From Haliotis asinina (Eukaryota > Mollusca > Gastropoda > Lepetellida > Haliotidae): a stretch of DNA of 64,000 nt. The stretch covers positions 21,265,118 to 21,329,117 of the forward strand of contig NC_090280.1 of assembly GCF_037392515.1 (NCBI RefSeq), written 5' to 3'. Below, one piece after another: positions 24,607 through 34,993 of the stretch; position 1 is the first letter of the stretch, and every line of letters begins with the position of its first letter. The position numbers and the translations under genes are program-made. Below the pieces are notes generated by a model. That model was not told where the DNA came from and did no database searches. It saw nothing but the letters and a program-made list of their open reading frames with translations.

Positions 24607-26338
24607 CCCCACACAGAAGGACGCTAGCTACAAAGACACTACATTATCTGTGGAAAGATGAATCCCAAAAGATAATCCTGCGGACTTCTTCTGAAGATTG
24701 TACGTGCGCTTTCCAGCTTTTTCAGGTAATATAAATTTAGTCATAAAATGCAGCGGGTTGAGTTCGTTATAAACGAATATTACTGTACATCTTTTCGGTA
24801 TTTGTCCTGAAATAACTGAATGTGTTTTCAACAAATATCATTATGTTTTAAAGATTTAATTCTTTACAATAGATAAAAAAGAACGAAACCAAAAATAAAT
24901 AAAATAAAAATACAAACCAACAATACGATATACAAGGGCTTCAGTGCGATTCAACACCATTCTCGTTTGAAGTAGTTCAGATGTTCATGCGAACTGATCA
25001 CGAATGTGTGGTATTTGATCATAAGCTGAATTCTTTATAAAACATTTACAAAAAGTCTTATACATACTTCACTGGACGAAGTCACCCCAGACACGAATCT
25101 TAATGTCTTGAGTGCCCGATGTTTCCAGAGATTTGTCCTTCCTAAAATATATCACAGGTAAAGAAAAGAACTCATGCTTTTTCGAATAGTGGTTATCTGT
25201 CATCAGAAAGGTACCGATAATCTTTGCAGGAGTAACAAATATCCGATTTTATCACCCCGAAGTTATCCAACTTTTGGGACTGTCAGTAGCTGTGACAGTC
25301 GCGCCTCTTCGTATGCCTGGTCCTGTAAGTAAAGTCATGATCTATAAGGCTTTATTTCCAGAGAGAAAATGCCGACCAACATTATAACGGAATAGACGAT
25401 TTTGTTGACAGGAATAGTTTATGCTAAAGAATAAAGGCATAGATAAACTACAAAACGATGCATCATGTACAAGAGGTAGTCTGACCATAAGAAAATGAAC
25501 ATTTCAACTATTTGCTGTCTTAGAAACATAGATGTGCGGACCAAATGTGTATTACATGACAAACTCCTTTGTTATTGTCTTCTAAAAGCCAACACAAATG
25601 TCAATTTGGGGGCGGCGTTCTCCGGATGGGTACCTTTTCCACAAAGCTGGAGTTGTTTTAAGGGGAATAAACAAAATTTATGAAATTCCACATTCAACTG
25701 TCCAATAGTGGAACCTAATCCCAGTCAAAATACGTCTGCAAGAACTTTCAGCAGGAAAAAGATTCGGCCATAGCTTTTTGCAGGAAAACAGATTTTCAGA
25801 GCCAGTTTGTGAATTTATGAACACCGGAACACATTGGACCATGAATGTTTTGGATTTATTTCCTCGTGTTCTTTCCAGTCATATGAAAAATGTCTTTACA
25901 GCTTGCTTCCTTTCGTGTGTCAAGATAGGACTTGCCGGCCATTCCTCATCTGTCCCGTCCCGCTAGTCTTATTTCGTTACGCGGGGATTTAGAGCTAGTA
26001 CGAAATGGAACGGCCCGTTTGAATCCCGTACGACCAGGCGAGTAGATTCAAGCTAGTGATATTTTAGTACAGCTGGTATTGATGTAGGTGTAAGCTAAAT
26101 ACACTTTCTTACTTAGTGTCCTGCATGGTGTAAATTCAAACCGTGTGGTCTGCTTTATGTATTTGCTATTCACATCAATTTCTCTTCCCATATATTTTAC
26201 TTTTATAAATGCTTTACCAAATATAAACGCAACAAAAACTCTGTGATTGAAATAGAAGTTCGTTGCTGATTTCAGACAGTTTGTAAGTTACATTGTTACA
26301 TTCATTAATCCATGTCTGCGAAAGGGCAATAGCTGTAT
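24607..26338. other. Intronic remnant of the WSC pseudogene, no exon recognised
   Basis: I searched here for the first-half WSC exon (CYVDDEDR-like) and did not find it in either strand. The rest is AT-rich sequence. Confidence 0.4.
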
Positions 26339-26340
26339 AT

Positions 26341-26541
26341 GTTACAGTCAGTTTCTACAACCGGGTAATGTGTACATTGAGTGAAATTGCCAGTCAATGT
26401 GTACTTTGCCTGATTCACTCAGTCGTTGTGTAGATTGTCCGATTAATTAACCCAATTATTGTACAGATATGTATAATGAACAATGTACACATTTGTTATT
26501 TCAGTCATTGTATACATTGCCTGATTGTAGAAACTGACTGT
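26341..26541. mobile_element. MITE with 19-bp perfect terminal inverted repeats
   Basis: It begins 'ttacagtcagtttctacaa' and ends with the exact reverse complement 'ttgtagaaactgactgtaa'. Inward, the arms keep pairing imperfectly ('gtaatgtgtacattgagtga' against 'tcattgtatacattgcc'). It is about 201 bases long with no coding content. Confidence 0.8.
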
Positions 26542-26542
26542 A

Positions 26543-26897
26543 ATGCGGCATTCACACGGCAAACTAAAGTTTGACAAAACATGTTTTTGAAATTTTAAAA
26601 GTTGTCAAACTCGCGCTTTCACGCTTCAAACTTTCGTGCCATTTGAGCCCCCCATCTCTATCGGTGCGGCCGTTGACAATTTCGTTGACAGCGACTGGCC
26701 GTTTCTGAGCAACACGAGTTTGACAACACTTCACTCGTCAAACTCGAGTTTGACGACACCGAAAGTTTGATGGAAACGTTGGTGAGAATAAAGACCGATC
26801 GTCTTTCACAACAACAATTTGACAACTCAGAAATTGGTGTAACTGTTGTTCACACATGTATTGTCAAACTTTATGTTTGTCGTGTGAAGGCCGCTTA
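26543..26897. mobile_element. Second MITE, abutting the first, about 38-bp inverted repeats
   Basis: The left end 'gcggcattcacacggcaaac' + 'taaagtttgacaa' pairs with the right end, which in reverse reads 'gcggccttcacacgacaaac' + 'ataaagtttgacaa'. The interior is full of short 'gtttgaca' and 'tgtcaaac' words. It lies one base from the preceding MITE. Confidence 0.75.
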
Positions 26898-27489
26898 ACA
26901 TACACAAGTAAGGTATGTGCATTATAACCAAGCATTACTAACTTGCATGTCATAAAGTTACACTAAAGCTTATGTAATAAAGTTGTCAGTCTGCTTACCA
27001 GGCAGAAGTGAACACATAATATCGTGAAGAAATTGTAAAAAGAAATGCTGATATGAATTTTAAAAAATATATAGAAAAACAGAAGCCGGGGCAAACAAAC
27101 AGTGCGCGAATATGTCAGTCATATGTTTTGTTTTAAATTTAAAGGTGGGAGCGAAATGTTTCTGCGGTAACACTATAAAGAGTGGCTATGCGAAGGTGTC
27201 TAACAAACAGTGCAACATCCGCTGCACAGGGGACCCAACCAAGACGTGTGGAGGAGCGTGGAAGATAGCCATTTATCAGGTTTTCTGACGGTTCTGCTTC
27301 AAGATAGACACAAGAGCCGGCCTCGAAGACCATTCTGCCTATCCGTGAACCTTTTCAATAAATGAGCTTATTGTCAGCTTTGCCGATTTATTGCAGTCAA
27401 GGTGTGATCGACATGAGCAAAACGTAAAATCTACCCTCGGTATAACACCAAAAGTTGTCATAGCAAGATGCAAAGCATTGTACTCATTG

Positions 27490-27672
27490 TAACATGTAGA
27501 CAAGATACGCTCACCCACTGTGCCGTATGTTACACCCTGACATTGTTCACCGTAAAGACAAGATACGCTCCCCCATTGTGCCGTGTGTTGCCCCCTGACA
27601 TTGCTCTGTGTGAAGACAAGATACACGCACCCACTGTGCCGTGTGTTACACCATGACATTAGACCATGTGAA
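27490..27672. repeat. About 57-bp tandem repeat, three units, 3' of the WSC pseudogene
   Basis: The words 'gacaagatacgctcacccac' and 'tgtgccgt' ... 'ctgacattg' recur three times. The intact gene has one diverged counterpart at about 40140-40190 ('gaacagatatgctcatccac'), so the block expanded after duplication. Confidence 0.7.
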
Positions 27673-27786
27673 GATACATTAAACATTATGTAAATTTTTG
27701 GTCAATATAAAATGTATTTTGTTTGTTTTTTATTTCAGGAACAACAGAGGGTTTCTTCGTTATCATTTATAACAATCACACTGATA

Positions 27787-27986
27787 TCTGACCTCAGCTC
27801 ACACACATATGATTCCATGATCTAAGGATATCCCATTTCTGCATGTCATCCGACCATCCAGTTTTGTATGAAGTGCTGTCGTAGTACTGTGCATACCGGC
27901 CGACAGTTACAGACTTTAGGGCTGAAATCACATTCGGCGTTGTCAATGCTTCAAGGAGATAAGTGTTTGTGATCTTCCATTGCCTG
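27787..27986 (-). CDS. Possible terminal exon of an unidentified protein
   Basis: On the minus strand the acceptor-like 'agacattttacag' is followed by an open frame reading WKITNTYLLEALTTPNVIS, then GRYAQYYDSTSYKTGW, WDILRSWNHMCVS and a stop near 27793. The composition looks protein-like (Trp, Tyr and Asp rich, no low complexity), with some resemblance to the end of a glycan-modifying enzyme. I cannot name a family, and no upstream partner exon was found before the LINE at 29.3 kb. It could be part of a transposon or a pseudogene. Confidence 0.3.
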
Positions 27987-27989
27987 TAA

Positions 27990-29285
27990 AATGTCTGGTG
28001 ATAGAGTTTCAGGTATCTATTAGACATTCCAGAGTTTGCTTTGGGTTTTCAAAGTTATAGATAATTCTGATAAAATAGTTTTGAAAGTGTAAGGGCAATG
28101 GAAGATAGAAAAATAAAGAAACTAGTGCCCCAAAACTCGACTTTCTTATGGTCATTTCAAGGGTAAATGAATGATCGAGAAGATTCTGGCGTTATCGGAT
28201 GTCATCAGCTTCAGCGAACACTATCGTTCTATGAGAATGAGATTAAGTTTTTCATTGTACCCTCTTGAATAAATGTTATCACATGTTTTAAAAAAATACA
28301 CTTGCATTCAAAACCGGAATACGTTTTTATCTTTCATAAAAATGTATTTTTGTCAAGTTTATGAGCAAGTCCATATTGTATAAATCTGTAAAGCTTATTT
28401 TGAAAATTATTGATTGTAATATGGATAAACACACCAATGACCCGGGTTCGATTCTCCAAGGTGGAGGTGCCCCCTGATGCTATTGCCCACAAGTCCTAGT
28501 CCGTCCACTTCCGTCCGGGCCGTTATTCCCAGTCCTTCCACTTCTACAGTCTATGTTCCCCCCCACCCACCCCCAAAAAAAGGACCGCTACATGTTCAAT
28601 TTAAAAACGCGTTTGGTTTTAAAGGAAATTTAGCGATCTTTAAGGGCCGCAAAATTGAAAACAAAGTAGTTTTATCTTCGAAATCACACTGTTTCCCCTG
28701 TTCAAAAAGATACATTTAGAAGGAAACTAAATGCTATAATATCTGATTCCACGTTCATGTTTCATTGTTGTCCTTCGGTTACCTCCCTTTGTTTTTGCGA
28801 CTACCCAGTTCAGTCACTCCTAGGTCCCATCGAAATGAATTGTTGCAACTTAACAACTGACGAATAATAGGAATGTTCAACACATGGCAAAAGTTTTCAC
28901 GATCCCGCAATGTTATTTACAAGTAAACGTGTTTGACGTGAACTGTGACTCTATGAGTGGGTTGTGCTTAACGTCGGTCTTAACAGTATTCCAGTCAGCT
29001 TGAAGTGGAATATGCTCGGGCATTATTCCAACTAAAACCTACAAACAGAATCTGGGCAAATCGGGATTCGAGCTCACATTCATGGATTTTGCGAACCCAA
29101 GGGACGTAACTCTAACCGTATTGTGTCGCTTGGGTTACACAGCAACAGCTGTTTTCCCATTGACTTCAGCTGTTGTGATGAGGTAATCTGTTTCACAGAA
29201 CTGGACCTGCTTGACCAAACATTTTTGTCCTAGTAAGTGACACATCAACCTAGTCGACTGGTTGCTAGGTTTCAATCACGCTGGA
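27990..29285. other. No recognisable gene
   Basis: There is a tRNA B-box-like 'gggttcgattctccaag' at about 28443-28460, probably a SINE fragment. Proline-rich open frame 28477-28719 has no domain. Confidence 0.35.
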
Positions 29286-29289
29286 CAGA

Positions 29290-29760
29290 TATGATGGAGC
29301 AAGACCCTTCAGACAGGAAGCCAGTGAAGGCCTTGAAGCACTGGTCTGATGATCCCACTTCGGTGTTCTAGTGATGATGTTTGCATATGTATTTTGCGAA
29401 GCGCATTTATTAGTTGTTCTGGAAGGCCGTATAGCAGTGAATTACAATAGTCTATCCTGGATGTAATTGAGGCTTGGACTAGAGCTCGTACTGTATCCAC
29501 ATGAAGGTACCTATATCTGTCCAGTATTTCTGAAGAGGTGGTGGCATGGCCTTTTGCAGATAGAGTTGATACGAGTCTCCAGACTTGAGTGATGAGTCAA
29601 GATAACCCACATATTCCTGGCGTGGGAACGTCTGGGTATTGTGTGTTGCATCCTTGTCATCGTTTACTTAGGGCAGATGACCAACAACGTACTCTGTTTT
29701 GTCATCATTCAACTTAAGAAAGTTTGATGTCATCCATTGCTTGTTGTCGTCTACACAGTG
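29290..29760 (-). mobile_element. Non-LTR retrotransposon fragment (RT C-terminal region)
   Basis: In reverse the sequence near 29760-29690 carries LNDDKTEYVVGHLP-like codons. At 29500-29309 it reads TVRALVQASITSRIDYCNSL, LYGLPEQLINALRKIH and VLQGLHWLPV, the conserved end of the RT in many CR1/Jockey-type elements. Frames change between the pieces and both ends are truncated. Confidence 0.7.
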
Positions 29761-29796
29761 TTTGATTCTCTGAGAAAATGGGTTGTTGTGGTTAAT

Positions 29797-30150
29797 TAGC
29801 GGTATGAAAGCCAGATAGATCTCACTGACAACAGAATAGAAGTGAAAATCAAGGCTGTGTGCTCTGGCTATACCTGCTTAACAACGGTACAAGAATCTGT
29901 ATCTAAACGTCGCAAACACGCAATAAAGAAGTTGTTATCCATAACAATTTGTCCTGTTAGAATAGAAGTGAATATCAAGATTGTGTACTTTGGCTATATC
30001 AGTCTATCTTTATTTCGTAGTGGAAACGAATTGTTACAGTTAGCGGTATGAAAGCCAGACAGATCTCACTGACAATAGAATAGAAGTGATTATCAGGGTT
30101 GTGTGCTGAGGCTATATCAGTCTATCTTTATTTCGTAGAGGAGGCCATTG
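29797..30150 (+). repeat. Irregular direct repeats of about 100-250 bp
   Basis: 'tagcggtatgaaagccaga' + 'agatctcactgacaa' occurs at 29799 and 30043. 'agaatagaagtga' followed by 'tatcagtctatctttatttc' occurs at about 29960 and 30080. The region includes the dispersed repeat shared with 2300-2410. Confidence 0.6.
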
Positions 30151-30329
30151 GACCAGGCTACATGTTTAGTTACAGAGCGGGATAGATAACATAAATTAAT
30201 ACAATATATAGATACATGTGTACGATACTACATAATACGTTGGACTAACAGCGAATCTCTAAGTTTCATGACACTGAATATGTAGAGTGCTAATTGTCTT
30301 ACTATAACTAGATTTACACTGGACATAAG

Positions 30330-32095
30330 CATATTGAATTTATGAACTGAAAGCTTAGCGTAAACTTTGCGAGGCAAATAAAGACATATAAAGCTTTGGT
30401 AAGGTTTGAGATTAAAATAAAATGGTATTCGTCTTCAATGTGCTCTTCATTACATACTAAACATTATCTATCAGATTTACATTCATTAACATATCTGCCA
30501 GTTTCGATATGAAGACGATGAGAAAAACATCTACACCGCGCGAGAGCAGATCTAAATTTAGCTATAGGTAAATCTTTGGTATATATTTCAGCACGAAATA
30601 AGATGAAACTTATGAACTGTTTACGAGATAAGTTCATTCTTGGTCATATGAGACCCTAAGTCTAAAACTAAATTCCGATATAAATTTATCGACATTTTGT
30701 TGTTCCCAAATATAACCAAATTCGAAGAAATAAAAGATTTGTTTAACTCTAGAAGCCTAGTTTGATTTACTATTTTGACAATCTAACAATAAGATATTAT
30801 AACACTTCTTTACAAATCTATTGTCAGGCATTTGACATATCTTACACCAATATCTGACAACCCCTTTATATGTACCAATATACATCGAGTAACGTCCATA
30901 TTCTTCTCATACTACAAGATTTGAGGTTGAACGTTTGAAATGCAAAAATCGCATTCAACAAAACGTATGGACAGGTTCAACCTCTTTAAAAGTATCGACT
31001 CCCCATATTTCACAACCACATAACAGTATGGGGCAAATCTTAGAATCGAAATTTTTAAAACGTAAATCATAATATAGGTGACTGAACATTTCAATACACC
31101 GCACGAGATTGTTGGCACCTGTAAGACAGCTTTTTTAACATGGGTTAATCATGACAGTGAGCAGGAAAACAAGACACCTAAATATATCTGTAAAATGAAA
31201 CACTTTCTAAGCGATTTCCATCAAACATTTTTTTCACAGTTATCTAATTTACTATCGTTTTTGAAAAACACAACGTTTGGTGTTTTTTCGCAAATTGACA
31301 ATTAAATGGTGAGTGTTACAGAAAGTTTCTGAAACATTGATTCACTTTTGTTAACCGAAAACGGAGTCTGCACACCGGGATAGCAAGTCGATTCAATTTC
31401 TAAAGCTAGTTCCTTAACGAAAACAAGAGAACAACAAAGGACTTAATGCACATCCTTGGCGTAGACCGTGTGGACAATCAAACAATTGTGATAAAGAGAT
31501 ATCACGAACCGTTCCCTTAACACACTTACAGAACAACAACCTTACTGTTTGAGCCAAAATGCTAGTCTATTGTTAAGTACTGATGCATACAATTTGATAA
31601 GTGAACTGAGTAGAGATATACCTCTGTAATTATTAGGATCAATACTGTCCCCTTTTTTAAATATTGGTACAATAATAACTGTACTCCAAGACACTGGGAA
31701 AACAGATGAGGCAAAAATAATATTGAAAAGTAACTCTAAATATGGCAATATAATGTCCACTTAATTCTTGAAGAATTCCGGTAATAAATTATCCTCGCCC
31801 GGTGAATTTGAGCTCTTAAGTTTGGAGATAGCATCCCTAATTTCCTCTCTGGTAATGGGTGAGTCTAAAATATTACGTTCTGCGTCGTCAACATCAAAGT
31901 CAACATCATCAAACTCCATGTGATCACATTCACTTATGTTGTCTGCAAACAACGTTTTGAAATAGGAAAAACATGTATCAATATCGATATTATTATTATG
32001 GCTATACCACCAGCTGATACAGTGAAGATGTTTGATACGGGTGATAGTTCTTAAACACCTTAAGATCCAGAACCTTTTCAGGAGTGGCTTCATTT
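30330..32095 (-). mobile_element. Decayed non-LTR retrotransposon, two blocks
   Basis: The upstream block (32095-31542) reads ILDSPITREEIRDAISKLKS, then SPGEDNLLPEFFKN, a stop, and SWSTVIIVPIFKKGD with NNYRGISLLSS, the N-terminal RT motifs. The downstream block (about 31080-30340) reads KICPILLCGCEIWG and EYGRYSMYIGTYKGVVRYW, homologous to the element at 59628-60566. About 450 bases between the blocks match neither. Multiple stops make it non-functional. Confidence 0.7.
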
Positions 32096-32432
32096 GTAGA
32101 CTGTGGAAGGCATGATGTTGTCAGATATTCACTGACTTATGAAGGCGATGAGAGGAAGAACACAATCCATGGACATCTTAAGAAGCCACGTTAGTAGTGG
32201 TTGCAAGATATTATTGTGCTTTTGATCAGTGATGCTATTTTCACTTCACTTGAAAGCACCGCCAAAGCTCAAGGTGTATGCTTACTTTTGTGCGTCAGTT
32301 TACTAGAATCAATATGTTAAAACGGGAGTTTCATACATCACATGGGTGTCATGTATTGACATATTGTGTGATGCCAAATTCAGACCAGTTATTTTGCTGG
32401 ATTGTTGTTGGAATTGTGGCTGGTGTCCTATG

Positions 32433-32580
32433 TGAGTGAGTAAGCGAGCATGGTTTTACGCCGCTTTTAGCAATATTACAGCAAAATTGCGGTAGGGGGA
32501 CACAAGAAATGAGCTTCACACCTTCTACACATGTTGGAAATCGAAACGGGAGGTTTAGCGTGATTGATTAGCGGTCATTA
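32433..32580 (-). repeat. tRNA-headed SINE, tail and body
   Basis: In reverse order, 'gcatggttttacgccgctt', 'ttagcaatattacagc', 'aagaaatgagcttcacacc' and 'catgttggaaatcgaaac' match the SINE consensus; the head is diverged. Confidence 0.65.
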
Positions 32581-32879
32581 CATTTTCAGCGCCTAGAGCT
32601 TTAAAATCACCAAAGAAAAATAGAATTACTTTATTCAGTTTTGGTTCAGGGCTACCTGGTGTGGTTTTGATTGATGAAAGTATCTAGTTCGAAACAGACT
32701 CTCACACAGCAGTTACCGAGTAAAAACGGGTAATAATTGCCTGAACATGTTAATGTATAATTAATGAATCATAATAAATCAAAGCTTCACATACGGTTTA
32801 GGAATGGCTAATTTATAACAGTTGCTACAGTAAATATCGTTGGAGTCATGCTTTTGAAGAGGACATGTTTCTTACATCA

Positions 32880-33045
32880 TAATCTGATCTGGTCAGTCCA
32901 ATCCAGTAATCAATATTATGTGCATCGATCTACGCAGTTGTGATGCGATGACATGTGTCTACCAAATCAGCGACTCTGACCATCCGATCCCGTGATTCGC
33001 CCCTCACGACAGACATGGGTTTCAGAAGATCAATTCTAAACCTGG
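32880..33045 (-). repeat. Family A repeat, partial
   Basis: It contains 'ccagtaatcaatattatgtg', 'gatgacatgtgtctaccaa', 'ccgatcccgtgattcgcc' and 'acatgggtttcagaagatc'. It lies head-to-head with the next copy. Confidence 0.7.
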
Positions 33046-33054
33046 TCTAAATAG

Positions 33055-33330
33055 GACCCGTGAATGTCCCGTGGTAGAATATGCCTTCAGCAACCCATGC
33101 TTGCCATAAAAGACGAATATGCTCGTCGTAAGAGGTGACTAACGGGATCGGGTGGTCAGGCTCGCCGACTGGGTTGACATATGTCATCGGTTCCCAATTG
33201 CGCAGATCGATGCTCATGTTGTTGATCACTGGATTGTCTGGTCCAGACTCGATTATGTACAGACCGCCGCCATATAGCTGAGGTATTGCTGAGTGCGACG
33301 TAAAACTAGACTCACTCGCTCACTCACTGG
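33055..33330 (+). repeat. Family A repeat, complete reference copy
   Basis: This is the clearest full copy: 'gacccgtgaatgtcccgtgg', 'ttcagcaacccatgcttgcc', 'gaggtgactaacgggatcgg', 'ggttcccaattgcgcagatc', 'tggtccagactcgattatg', 'cagaccgccgccatatagct', then the tail 'gaggtattgctgagtgcgac' + 'gtaaaactagactcactcg' and ACTC units. The shared tail with the tRNA-headed SINE and with the LINE suggests common retrotransposition machinery. Confidence 0.85.
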
Positions 33331-33539
33331 TCTAAATGGGACAAGCATGAGACAAGCATGGGTCACTGAAGATCAGTTCCCATCGGGATCTAAACTGGGA
33401 GACAAGCATGAGTTGCTGAAGGGCGATATTCACGGGCGATTAGGTAAGTGATAAACGAGTAGGTGATAAATAAGTAGGATATAAACAAGTATCTGTATCA
33501 GTAGAAGAAAAGGTGGATATGTTGCAGCAGTACAAACAA

Positions 33540-33950
33540 CATCAAAGGAAGTAGTAGTGGTAGTCGTAGTTGCAACAGCAGTAGCAGCAGTAGTAGCGTT
33601 TGAGGGAGTGAGGGAACATTCGTAGCAACAGCAGTAACAGCAGTAGGAGTAGTAGTAGCGTTTGGGGGAGTGAGGGAACATTCGTAGCAACAGCAGTAGC
33701 AGCAGTAGTAGCGTTTGGGGGAGTGAGGGAACATTCGTAGCAACAGCAGTAACAGCAGTAGGAGTAGTAGTAGCGTTTGGGGGAGTGAGGGAACATTCGT
33801 AGCAACAGCAGTAGCAGCAGTAGTAGCGTTTGGGGGAGTGAGGGAACATTCGTAGCAACAGCAGTAACAGCAGTAGGAGTAGTAGTAGCGTTTGGGGGAG
33901 TGAGGGAACATTCGTAGCAACAGCAGTAGGAGTAGTAGTAATAGTAGTAG
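33540..33950. repeat. About 60 and 120-bp compound minisatellite rich in GTA/GCA
   Basis: The block 'gcgtttgggggagtgaggga' + 'acattcgtagcaacagcag' recurs six times, alternating between a form with 'taacagcagtaggagtagtag' and one with 'tagcagcagtag'. Long open frames in several phases on the minus strand are by-products of the repeat. Confidence 0.85.
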
Positions 33951-34029
33951 CTGCGGTGTAATAGCTGTAAGAGTAATAGAGGTACAACAGATGATAATCA
34001 TAGTAGTAGCCGAGTATTACTAAGAGTAA

Positions 34030-34405
<376 letters not shown>

Positions 34406-34889
34406 TCCTCCCGTTTTTTACACAAGAAAAAACTCGACCCTTTCCGACGAAAAGTTTTCTTGCCGTTCACCATTTAATCAGGCCTAATTCCGTCTTTGTT
34501 TCTTCCAAAGCGACATTTTTCGTGCTTGTTGTCTGTGCATTCGGGAGGGACGTGATGTCCGAAAGATTTCTGCTTGATCATCCACCGGTATTATGTGGTG
34601 TTCTCGAATAGATGTAGATGTGTGATTTGATTCTGACGCATCATGCAAGGCAATCATTTGAACAATCCATGTTTTTTTTGGTCAGTGAATAATCTGTTGA
34701 TATTATTGATGTCTGTATACGGAATAAGAAAACATCAGCATTGATTGGCTGTGTTAACAAGAGATCAATATGACCGACAGTAGTGAACGACATCGAAATT
34801 ATAGTTACTTTTCTGTTGTCCGAAAGCACCAATATTGATTACATGCGTGAAAATCAGTTTAGTGTGATCGATGACCGTGAACGACATAG

Positions 34890-34993
34890 AAATCATTGTT
34901 ACTGTACTGTCGTTGGCAACTACCGACAACGTCATTGTGTTATCAGCGAAGTTTCACCTGTTGGTTTAATTATCAGAGAGAAACGTAAACAAG
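34890..34993 (+). promoter_or_regulatory. 5' flank / 5' UTR conserved between WSC copies
   Basis: About 95 bases before the ATG ('ggcaactaccgacaacgtc', 'ggtttaattatcagagagaa' + 'acgtaaacaag') match 22327-22411 before the pseudogene start with few changes. This is consistent with a 5' UTR and proximal promoter carried along in the duplication. No TATA box is evident. Confidence 0.4.

Larger units (their letters stand above)
22412..27288 (+). pseudogene. WSC-domain gene copy 1, decayed paralogue of the gene at 34994
   Basis: The order of the intact gene is preserved but broken. Exon 1 (22412-22616) starts with the same ATGGATCTG after about 95 bases of matching 5' flank. It is 205 bases long against 213, so the signal peptide reads out of frame into a TGA; the second half (CSDAASCTSDNWQDLL) is still recognisable one frame over. 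A Thr-rich exon 2 remnant ends at CACAG|gtaatg (23134-23169). The exon with the first WSC half is missing: its place is taken by a 43-bp array and a SINE. The last exon (27145-27288) is intact and reads AKCFCGNTIKSGYAKV, then CTGDPTKTCGGAWKIAIYQVF and stop. The conserved splice sites show this is a genomic duplicate, not a processed copy. Confidence 0.75.
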
